From: Candidatus Omnitrophota bacterium
GTDB lineage: Bacteria; Omnitrophota; Gorgyraeia; Zapsychrales; JANLHA01
Direction of reading: 5' to 3'
Assembly: GCA_022711395.1 (NCBI GenBank)
Contig: JAKLFA010000005.1
Span: 1 to 44,409 of the forward strand
Length of the DNA stretch: 44,409 nt
A program made the translations under genes and the position numbers. The notes beneath the pieces were generated by a model. That model had not been told where the DNA came from. It ran no database searches and was given only the letters and a program-made list of their open reading frames with translations. Below are positions 12,201 through 24,200 of this stretch, one piece after another; the stretch's first letter is position 1, and each line of letters starts with the position of its first letter.

Positions 12201-15200
12201 AGAAAGCGGCCGCAACAGTTGCGCCGTTTACGATCGTTGTCCGCGGCGTTGCGATGACTGCCAACGGAGACATGTTCGCCAAGGGTTATGTCAGTGGCCC
12301 TGAGTTCTTCCAGGTGCCGCAGCGCATGATCGCCGCCTCAGAGGAAGTTTCCAAAAAACAATCGGTCTTCGTCAATATCAGCTTGGGCCGCCTTGTCGGA
12401 CAGCCGACGGCCGTTCAGCTTGAAGCCTTGCGGGCGCTTATTAACAACGAATTGAAGGAAAAAGATTTCGGCGCATTTGATGTCAAAGAGGTTGTTTATC
12501 ATGAGACAGACGCGTGGTTGGACTTTGAACAGGCGCGTAAAGTTGTTTTCAAATTAGGTGGTGAAACCCAGACCAATGCGTCGGTGGTGGAGGACCAGGA
12601 ATTCAATTACGGCGTCAGCGAGGCATGGCGCTTCTTAAGGGAGCATGACAGCACCAGAGCCATGCTTGTCCTTAACGGCCTCAAGGCCCGCGGGCACAGG
12701 ATCGATTGCTGGCACTTGACCGATCCTCGGGCCCATGTCGGGACCGTCGTGCCCAGCGCTGAGGTGATCTATGAAACGCCGGTCACGCGGGCCGGGATGG
12801 AATTTTTGAGCGGGATCATCGAAACCGTGCTGACGGTCGAGCGGCATGTTGAGACCGATGTGGTCATCAGAAGCCTGGAGGTCAGTTCTCCCGGAGAATT
12901 TGCCGTCCGTGAGCTGGTCACCAATGTCTGGAAATTCGCGCATGAAGGCATCCTGATCGTCCGCACGACGTTCGATCAGGAGATGGACCGCGATATCATA
13001 ACGTTCATCACGATCGACCGCGGGCCGGGCATTGAGGACCTTTCCAAGATCCGGTCCGGTTATTCGACCTTCGGGACGCATGGCCTGGGGCTGGCGTCAT
13101 TGATGAGGGATCCCGACCCGTATTATTATGGGTTCAATATCCGCTCCATCGTTAATGAAGGAGTGCGGGTTGAAGTTCATTTAAGGGGCGCGAAGCGTGA
13201 CGCTAACGTGCTGCTTGGAACGCGGACCCGTTCGCCGATCCCGCTGGTCATCGCCTCCGCCGCCGGAATGATGCTGTTCGTTTCGCCTCTGCACGCGGCC
13301 GGGTTCGATACGGCGTTAAGATCAACGTTAGGCGCCGTGAGCCTGGGCGGGGCGTTCTCGTCCGTCGTGTCCGTGATCGGTTTAGGCCTGGTCCTCTGGG
13401 CGGGTTACCGGATCCTGCAGGATGTGATCAATGTGCTGGGCGATATCAAGGATATTTATGAAAAGAATGTTAATGAGCGGTCGCCGTTCACTGAAATTTT
13501 AGGGTTTTCTTCTTTCGCGCAGGCTGTTTCAGAATATGTCAGAGATCATTACAAGCGGATCGCGATCAGCGCGGCCGTGCTGGCGGCGGGATCGTTCATG
13601 ACCGGCGCCGTGGAAGCGGTCGTTTCGATAGCGGGTTTTGCCTTCGGGGTTTCGTTGACGGTGGCCTGGTTCGCCTCCATCGCCGGATACACGGCCTACC
13701 GGTTGGCCTCATGGGCCAGGAGCGTTTCTTCGGGATTCGGGCGGGTTGTGCTTTGGTCAGCGGCATTGTTGGTGGGAGCGCTGACGGTCTATTTCCCGGC
13801 TAGATTCGTGTTCGGAAATATCCTGCTGATTCCGTTATTGTGGAAAGGCATGGTCCTTCTGGTCCCGGTGGCGGTCTTCGTGACGCTGGCGTCTTTCAGG
13901 GCCTGGAAGGAAAAACGCAATGGCGCGAAAGCGGACATGGCCGCTTCAGCCAGGGCCAAAGACGACGAGGTCGAGCATAGCCGCAGGCGCTTCTTGAAAG
14001 CCATGGCGGGGTTGACGGCCACGGTCATTGTCGGGGACCCGGTCTTAAAGAGCCTGCGCCGCTGGTGGAAAGCTTTGAACATGTTCGAGGCCTGGGATTT
14101 CTATAAGGCGAATCCTGAGGTCGCGCGCTTCCTGGACCGTTGGCAGGCCGTCGGTGGAGGCAGGATCACGGAATATAATGTTCATCATCATTTGAACAAA
14201 GCACTGCACGGATTGGAAGTGGTCAGCCGCCTGCAGCGCCAGATCGTTGAGAGTGCCGCGCGCAACAAGGTTGATGCATACCTTTTGGCCTCGATCATTT
14301 TCTACGAGCAGGCAGATTTGAAACCGGAAGAAGAGGCCTCGGACGCCTTTAAGTCCATGGCTGTCGGAACGACATCCGTCGGTGTCGCGCAAATGTGGCC
14401 CACGCATCTTCGCTGGCTGTTTAAGGATATCAACGGCATTCCTGTTCAATTATTATCCGACCGCACGCTGGCCTTGAAGCTCATGGAAGATGACGCGTTC
14501 GCCGTTGAGGCGGCGGCGCGGTATATCCGCTATCTGATGAATTTAGGGGCGCAAAAAGGCGTCAATGTCCGGACCTGGGAATCGCACGACGCGATCGTCG
14601 TGATGGGCGCAAGCTACACGGGGACGCCGTTTACCAAGCGTATCCTGGAGCATAAGAAGCCTCCGTTCGATCTCAAGCATTATTTGGAGACTTATGAGCA
14701 TGGTTCTCCGGAAATGCGCGCGCTGGACGCCGTCCTTTACGGCCATGCCGTGGCCAAGGCGTATGAGTTGTTCCTGGAAGTGAACCGGGCCGGATATAAG
14801 GGACGATACAATATCCGCCTTGGTTATCATCCGGCACTGACCGTTCCGAGTTCAAGGCCGACCAATCCTGCCGTGCTTTCAAAGGAAAGAGCAAAGACAA
14901 CGGCCCCGATGGCAGCGCGGGCATTTTCTTTATTCGCGGCGGCGGTGTTGGGGATCGCTGTCGAGTCGGCGGCGTCCGCCCAGTCGACCGGCGCAAATAA
15001 GGGCCTGCCACAGCAGGGAATGGAATCGATTTCTCAGGAACACGCGCGGCAGAAACCGGCATCGAACACAACTCAGAGCGCGGGCCTTGAGCAGGTGGCG
15101 AGGGATTATTATCAACAGAGAGAGGCATTAAGGATCTTTTCGGTGGGGACGGTTCCAAACGGCCTGACCGACGGATCTTGGGAGAAAAAATATAACGCGT

Positions 15201-18200
15201 TCACGGGCTATGTGAAGGATATTGCCGTGGTTGTTCTCGGCTGGATCTTAAGCGCGCTGGTCTGGATGAAATCCCATAAGGTCCTCACGGCGGCGGCTGT
15301 GCTAGCGCTTTTCGGCCTTCGCGGCTGGAAAAACCGTCGCGCGGAGCGTAAACGGATCGCGGAATTTGAACGAAGCCTGCGTTCATCATACTGGTCTGAC
15401 CGGGGCATGAATTCATCGGTCCTGTCTTCTGAAGAGTGGGCGCAGAACCAAAAGGCCCTGGCCGAGAGCCGTCAGAAGTGGGAAGGGAAGCCGGTCCTTG
15501 CGTTGTTCCAGCGATTCAACGGAAACGCGCAAGCGCAGGATGATATCCGTTCAGCGTTGTGGTATGTCCGCAGACAGTGCTGTGATTTCTTAATGTCATC
15601 GAAAACGGTTTATATCCGGTTCCTGGTCGAGCAGAACAATGTCCATGATCCGGAGCTTGCATGCCTGGTCTGCGACGCGCTGGGGCTTGCCCGCAACGAA
15701 ACGCTGCGCGGATTGCCGTATTACGCTGTTCCGGATTATTTACTGGCCAGCGAGCTTTTAAGCCGCATTGAACGGTCGGTCCTCGCGATACGGGATTTTG
15801 AAAGGGCGCAGGCTGCGTCTGGTCCGGATACAAATTCAGCGGTCCTGTCTGCGGTCAGCACCGAAGAAGGGGTGGATGTTTCGTTTGATAAGCATGATGT
15901 CGGCTTTACGACATACAAGGTCACTATGGATAAGGGGCTCAACGCTGCAGAGCGTCAGCGTCAGGCCGCGGTCCGCGTTTATGATCTGCTGATGAACAAT
16001 CTCGCCCAGCGCATCATTATTCATAATGCCGGCGATGATTTTGCGGGGATCGTTGAAGAGTTCGGAAAGATCGATGAAAAGGGCCGTATCCGTGAAAACA
16101 TCAGAATATTGTTCGGCAAGGACCTGGAATTTGAACAGACGGGTGTATCCGCTGAAGGGCGCGATGTCCCCAACCGCATCCTCTGGTCTGCGAAAGAAAC
16201 GCTGGCACTGGACGAAACGGCCGTGGTCGTTGGTGTCAATATCGGAAGCACTTACACACGCGCAGCCGTGATGAAGGGCAAGGCCATTCTTTCCAAGAAC
16301 AGCAGGATCATCTGGAATCCTTCCAAGGAGCACAAGAGCTGGGCCCGCGCGGAAAATTACGATCAATTCATCGACGGGCTTGAGGCCTTTATCCGCCAGA
16401 CCGTGGAAGAGGCCGGGCTCAAAATGGAAGACGTTCAGGCAGTCGGTGTCGGGACGGTCGGGTTTGTAAGAAACGGCGAGATCCTGACCCGCGCCAATGT
16501 GACCCGCGCGATGTCCGATGAGGAATTCGCCAAGGCAAGGTCTTTGAAAACTGATCTTTCCAGAAGATTGGGCGGCATTCCGGTCGCGGTGGAGATGGAC
16601 AGCAAGGTCGCGGCCTTGGGCGAGCGTGTCGGTTCGGGCCTTTCAAACGCGTTCATTGTCAAACTTGGGACCGCCATGGCCGGAAAGACCATCGCTGCCA
16701 ATGGTGATATCACGGATAATTTTGAAGAGATCCGCCAGGTGATGGTGAAGACAGACAGAAACGCCCATCCTAATGGCCCGACGGGCGTGAGAGGGACGCT
16801 GCGAAGCTACGGCTCGACCGAGGCCTTCCCGGTCCTTTCACAGGAAGTGATGGGAGAGGCCTTAGATTACAGCGATGTCCTTAAGATGTATGCAGAGGAC
16901 CCGCAAGGCAAGGCGAAAGAGATCCTTGAACTCATGGGACGCTATTTGGCGCGGGGATTCGCGAAATTGCAGTCCATCCACGGATTTACGACGATCGTCC
17001 TGGCCGGAAAGAACCTGGAAGGCGCCCATGGCCAGGTCATTATCGATTCGCTGAAAGACACCTTGAAGCGGGAGTTTCCGCTTTTGGACATCACCATCCA
17101 GATGAGCGCGGCGGACATTGATTACGCTGTCGCGGTCGGCGCCGGATACATGGCCTCTATCGAGAATAGCAGAAGGAAGCGGTTTGAAGCGTTGGGGGCT
17201 GTCTATGGATTAACACAAAGGGAAATGGATGTTGTCGCCTCTATTAAGACGCGGTTCGGAATTGACGTCCTGCCGGTTCCCGGATTTTTCGCGCGATTGC
17301 GCTACCGTTTGTTCGGAACAGCGGCCGATATCCGTTCTCAGCTGTTTGTTCGTAATGAAATTGTGACCGAGGATTATTTTGATGTTTTGGTTTCTGATCT
17401 GGAATTGGCCGGGCGTCAGCTTTTGTGGCGCGCCGCCCTTCAGGCAGGCTCAAACGACCTCAGAGATGTGCTAAGAGCGGTCCGCCTTCACAATGCCCGT
17501 CTGGCCCTTCGTCAGATCAGAGAGTCGTTGGACACGGACAGCCTTTTGGCTGACGCTGACCCGGCGCTTGTCGCGCAACTGGCTGAAGCTTTGGAAGACC
17601 TGCTGGCCGCTGCCGAACAGAAACTCCCGTCGTATTTTGAAAGGCCTTATCTGCGGGCTCCTCAGCAGAATATTGAAGTCTATTCGATGGTCGTTCCGAT
17701 ACCGATGATCACGCAGGCCGTTAAAGCTGTAGTTGGCGGCGTGACGGCCATTTGGGACCATTATTTCGGGCTTCCTTATTATATCCGTCAGGTCGAGCGC
17801 ATTGAAGAGAAGCTGGGCCTGCGCGCGCCGCGCAGTTCCTATGCGGTCCATTTCTTCAGACGCAACGATGCGATCGGCGCTGATTTTGAGATCCATCCCT
17901 ACGCGCAGTTTGATCACGCTGAGCGTCAGTCCGTTTCCCTGGGCGAGGGGATGCGAGAGATCCGTAAGAAGACGATTGCGAGACTTGAACAAAAACCGGA
18001 CATGCCGGTCATTATCCGGATCGACGGCCGCCCGGGCAACCGCAAATCCCATTCGATCCGCATCTTGAAACAGGGTCTGAACACGCATGTGAAGCCGCAA
18101 GAGATCGCGCTGATCGAAGTCAATGAGTACAAACGGCCGAATCTCTGGTCTTATGACATCGAAGGGTTCTACCGTGATTATAACGCGCTCATCGCCAGCG

Positions 18201-21200
18201 GAAAATATAAGGTGATCCTTGTGGAAGGAACGGTGATCGAGCTTTACGTGCCCGGCCGCCTGCCGCAAGGCGACCTTTCGATCTATATTGAATCGATCGA
18301 GCCGCGCCGCATGGAATACCTTTTGAACGGCGACGATAAAGAACGCCTGGAATATTTCCTGAGATATCATCCGTATCACAATGTCCTGCTGCGTTACCGC
18401 ACGGATGTGGCGCGCAGGAACGCGGATGTCGTGATCGACACTTATTTGATCCCTGAAGAAGGGCTCACAGGCCAGCACCGGATCCTGTTTGTGGATGATG
18501 CGGCCAAGAAGCTTGAAGAAGGGCGCTATTTCACGGTTGGACAGCTCAATGAAGAGCGGCTTTCAGCTCATGACCGGCAGGCGATCCTGCTCGGGCAGCA
18601 CAGGATCGGCGAGGCGATCGAGTGGCTGCTGCGGCGCGGGCTTGTCCGCCCAAGCCTGGCGGTCCGGTTGAACCTGTTCACATCTAACGGATTTGTCGCC
18701 GGGGCTGATGACCGCAATATCGGCCTGGCTTCGACGATATTGACCACGCCCGATCTTTCAGACGAAGAACGTGCCGCTGTCTTGATCTTTAACCTGTTCG
18801 TGTTATTCAATTCGCTGGAAACGTCTGTGGAAGGGCTAGAACACCAGCCGATCAAAAAGAATATTATGGCCAACACGGCGGCCGTTTATGAAGCGATCCG
18901 GTATCTGTTGCCGGCGGTGGAGCAGGAATTTGGATCCAGCGCGCTTTCGGACGGGCTGGCGAAGCTGGGAGTTTCAAAAGACCAGCTCGACGCGTTCAGG
19001 ATTTTAAGCGCCCGCGTTCAGGCCTCACCGGCCAAAGAGGCCGTTGGACACATTTTTGAGCATCTGTCCCGTTTCGATCCGAATTTCAACAAGAGCCTGT
19101 ATGTGGTTAATTTAAAGAACACAACGCAGGCGGAAGCGGTGAACTATGTCATGGGGCCGGCTGGAACGAACGCGGCCGTGCTGGGTCCAGCATCCTTCAC
19201 GGCGCAGGTCCCGGTCCTCTTTAGGAAGGATATTGGCCCGGCGAATGTGACGGCCAAGGTGCGCTTTGATATCCACAACGCCAATCTCGGCCATACCCCT
19301 GTGGAAGTGCTGGAAGGGGAGCTGCCGGCGGTGCAGTCGGTCGACCTTAAGAACGCGCTGGGCGAGATCTATCCGTATTTGCCGAACGCTCCGCCCGAAA
19401 AAGGGACGATCGTTATTTATGTCACGAGCGATGTCAGCCGTTTTGATGATGGTTCCGTCGCCGCGGAGTATGTTTATAGCCAAGCCGACCAGCAATATGT
19501 TATCCGCATCCACCCTGAAATGTTTTCCCATCGCAACAAGATCGGTCAGAACAGCCTTCTTAAGATGGTCCTTTTTGAATTGATCGCCGGGAGCCACCTT
19601 TTAGGATATGACCAGTTCCATGCTGATGAGCATGCGCTGCGTTTCTTAAAGAGCGACCCGCAGACCCTGATCGACCTTGTTTCGCTTACGTCCGCCCTTC
19701 AGATGAACGGCACGCTTGATTTTACGCGCGGGATGGCGGAACGCCTGCGCACGCTTGAACGCTCGATCTATGAGACCAGCGATTATATGGACGCTGAATT
19801 CATCGGCCCTGTGGATGAGAGGACGGCGGTAAGGTTCACGCTGTCAACATTGCGTATTTACGGCAAGGAAAAAGACCAGGACGCGATCAATGATCAGGTC
19901 CGGAAATTCATTGAGCACATCCGTCTTGTGCTGAGCGCGCAAGGCAAAAAGCCGGCCTTTGCTTTGAGTATCCTTGGGCTTCCGAATTCGCTGGATACCG
20001 ACACCATGGCCTTGCAGGATTTTCTTTCATCGATCGTCGAGGGGATGGATTCGATGCGGGTCCCTGTGGTGGGAGGGCACACGATCACCAGCCAGGACAT
20101 GGCCTACACGCTGATCCTGGTGGAGGTTGTTCCGGCAAATCAGGTGATCATGACGGTCGAACATGATCGTCCCGATCAGCAGAAAGCGTGTCCCATATCC
20201 CGGCGCAAATCGTTTGTTGAGCGCGACAAGCTTGTGATCGGAGGGCTGCAGGGCTGCGCGGCCAAATACCCGGCGGAAAAGCTTGATCAGATCCTGGATT
20301 TCGCGATCTCTCAGTTGCCGCAAGACCATTTCGCCAATCTCCACGTCAAGGATGACGTGGTCCTTTACTATCTGGATGAAGTCAGGGCCGTCGCGTTCTC
20401 AGTGGATGTCATCAAAACGCTTTGCAATTCTTCAGAGGTCTTCGGGCGCACCGCGATCGTTCACGCCTTAAGCGACCTTTACGCCAAGGGGATCCGGCCC
20501 CAGGGAGTGGTGCCGGTCATGTTCGCTCCGGCCTATGTCGGGGCTCAGACCCTGGCCGGGATCGCTGAGGCCGGCAGGCAGGAGATCCGCCGGGCTGATG
20601 CCGTGTCGATCGGAGGCTATCAGCTGGAGGCGCTGGACCTTTTCTATGGCGCTCTGGTTTATGGGACCGTGGAGAGAAGCCGCTACATCAGCAATTCCAA
20701 TGTTAAAGAAGGCGATTGGCTGATCCTGACCAAGCCGCTGGGAACAGGCGTTCTTCTGAGCCATGGTTTTGGGAATCAGTATTTGCTGGCCGCTGAACGC
20801 AGGGCGTATCAATACGCGTTGAACCATTTGGTCACGCCCAACCGTGACGCGGGTGAAGTGATCACTTCTGAAGGGGTGGATGCCGCGACGGATATTACCG
20901 GATTCGGGTTCATCGGGCACCTTCTGGAAATGATCGAGCCGGCAGGGATGTCCGCCCGTCTCTGGCTTGAGAGGATTCCGATCCTGCCGCGCGCCCGTGA
21001 GGTCTATCTTGAGGCCATGCCGTGTTCGGTCCGCGGAAATATGAGGAAGTTCGGTTACCGCGTGGATTCCAGCGCGCTGGATGAGACAGACCGCATGATG
21101 GACGCGTATCTGCACCTGTTGTATGACGCGCAGACATCGGGCGGGCTGTTGATCGCGGTTTCACCTGAGAAGGCGGCGCGTTTGATGAAAGAATTTGAGT

Positions 21201-24200
21201 CCCGCGGGGTGGGAGCGGCTGTCGTGGGCGAGGTCGTCGTGAAACAGAAGCGCGATGTGATCGTTGAGCCGAAAGCCGGGCGTGATGTTCCGGTGATCGC
21301 GTCTCCTGAGCATCTCATGGTCGAGGAGAAAGCCAGTCTGGCCTTCAACGGGCTGATCGAATATATCATAAAGCATTGGGATGAGATCCTTCAAAAGGGC
21401 GCGTTCATGTTTGATGTGGACGGGACCCTGTTCGACCTTAAGAACCAGAAGAAAACGCTGGATGATCCAGAATACCAGCCTTTGCGCGAGATCCTGGCCC
21501 AGATGCTCTTAGCCGGAGCGCGTATCGGGTTTGTGACCGCCAATCTTTCCAAAGACCAGAAGATCAGGGTCACTGATCCGCTGATCAAGAGGCTGAAGGA
21601 GCTTAACGCGGTTCACGCGGCCGAGAACATAGTGCTTTACGCCTGTCTGGGAGCGGTCAAGGTGGCGTTCGGGCAGGACGGAAAGTGCCGTCCGGATACG
21701 CAGTATAATCACCAGTATACCCTTCCGACTGAAGATGTTGAAAGGGTCCGCGCGGCGATCACGGAGATCGTCCGCTTTAAATTTGCCTGTGATAACCTGC
21801 GGATCAAGGATGCGGAGCGTCAGCAGTTGCTAAAGGATTATGAGGATGTGCTGTCTTCTTCAGGAACGGTCGGCTCTCGCTATGCCCGGACTCGTTTTAT
21901 CAAAGGATGGGAGATCAACGGTTACCGCGCGGTCATTTACGGGCTTGACCGCGACCAGGATGGCAACGTCCTGCCCATGCCTACCGAGACCGAGCGGGCC
22001 CTGGCCAAGTCCGGCGGCAGCGCGGAAGTGGTTGTTCCATGGATGGAATACCGCGACGGCGTGCAGCTGGTGGTCCGCCCGATCCCTGAAAGCGTTGAGA
22101 CCATCGGGATCCGGGTAGCCATTGCGCGAAAGATCAAGGCCTTCCTCGGAGCGCAAAGAGAGTCATCCTATCAATTGGAGCCCGGCGGATTGACCAGTAT
22201 CAACATCAATTACGGACGCGTGAAGAAGTCCACCGCGGTCCTGGACATGATCAAGACATTTGGCCTGGATCCGAAGTTCGTTTTCTTCTTCGGAGATGAG
22301 TATATGAGATCGAACAGCCCGGATTCATCGGCCGCTGAAGTCAACGGGATCCATCCGATCGCGCTTTCCAAGGCGTGGTTTGAAGGCAACGCGATCCGTA
22401 TCGGTGATGACTACACCAGCACGGAGCGGTTCCTGGCTGAGGTCGCAAGGCGCAGAAGGGTTCAAGCAGCGGCGACGAACGCTTCAGTCTTAGGAAAGGC
22501 GCTTGATTGGTTCAAAGGCGCCAATAAGGGGCCTGAGACGAAGCAGATCCCCGTGTCATGGCTGGCGACGGGTATGGAAGCAGAGATCGAGGCTTTGGAC
22601 CGGAAGATCGCGGAATTAAAGGCCCTGGGCATCGATATCCGAGGGGCTGAAGAAGTCAAGGATGAGCAGGGGTCAACGAATACCGCCGGTGAAAATGTCA
22701 ATTCAGCCGTTCTTTCCTCTTCGCAGGAATTTAAAGCGGTTCATGGCATGCCGTTCGTTCAGATGAAACCGGATTGGGCCAAGGTCATTGAAGACGATGA
22801 TTTTGATGAGGTCCACATTATCACGGCGGGCGGCGGCGGCGATGTCCTGGGAGGGATCTTCATGGCCAAACAGCTTAAACGCGTCCTGGCCGCTGTTCAG
22901 CGCAAGGGGATCCGGTTCTCCGTCTTTACGACAAATTTGAAACGCGGTGAGGAAAATCCCAAAGGCGGCCCGACCCCGATGGAAACGATCGGGACCGTGT
23001 CTTTAGGTGTTTTCGACGCGCTGGAGCCGGTCAGCCCCGGTATGCCGATCTACCGGTTGGACAGGCCTAATATTGTCGCCCGCACCTCTGTCGGCGGCCA
23101 TTCGCTTCCGATCAACATCAAGGAAGGCGGCATCGTCGAAAAGATGAAGGAATGGGACATTGACCTGATGATCCTGGATATCTCCCCCGGATCGAGAGCG
23201 TTGGCGAAAGCCTACAAGCAGTTCATTGAAGGCAAAAAAGTTTTGAGCATCTGCCTGGACATGGGCGGAGACATTCTGGCGCGGTATCCGTATGACCTTA
23301 CTGATGCCAACAAAGAAAAACATCCCGAGGCCGGGGTCCGGTCGCCGGTCACTGACACGGTTGTTTTGGGGATGTTTTACCACATGAAAGCGGACCATGG
23401 GCTGAATCCGTTCGTGGCGATCTCAGCCTTGGGCGGGGACGGGGAACTGGGCGCGGTGGCGCGGATCTATCTGGATGAATATATCACGACGGGCCAGCTG
23501 ATGGGAGTGATCGACCATCAGGCCCTGCTGGCCAATTTCGGGAAAGAGGCTTTGGACGACCTTGAAGATGTTCTGATGCTGGACATTGCCAGCGAGGTCT
23601 CAACGAACTTCCTGCGCCGCAACAGAATGGCGGCTGTGGGGCTGAACTATACATACAGCGAAGGGGAACGCAAAGAGATGGTCGCCGGCTGGGACCGTTT
23701 CACGGATATCCTTAAAAATAGCGGCCGGCATTCTCTTCTCGAGATGCTGACCGAAAACCTTCCCAGGCCGCTCACGGGCCAATTGATCCGCAACAAGAGC
23801 CGGACCGAGGTCCTTCCGGTGGCGTATCTGTTCACGATGTTCTTTGACCCGGCGGATATCCATCATTACATTTCTTCAAAGATCATTGAGGACATCGGGT
23901 CGCATGATTCCTGGGCCGGTATCCAGCGGGTCTTCAGCGATCACGGCTTCTACACGGAAATGACCGATCCCAACAACAAAGATGCACGCGCCAAGGCCAT
24001 GGCGTTCTTGAACCAGCTGGCCGGGCGCATGACCGCGGTCAAGAAGATCTCTCACTTGCAGGAGATCGCCAAAGCGGCCAAGGCATTTGCGGATTCGATC
24101 GGAAAACAAACAGTGTTCAATTACCTCGCTCACTTTGAAGAGCAGTATTCCAACTCAAAAGAGCGGTATTATATTTTCAAATATTTTGTGGCGTATATCC

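Noticed and set aside
18869-18886. ANTAAV, resembling the inter-module motif
   Set aside because: It is inside a continuous helical domain, has Asn followed by Thr, lacks a polar linker and has no boundary on either side.
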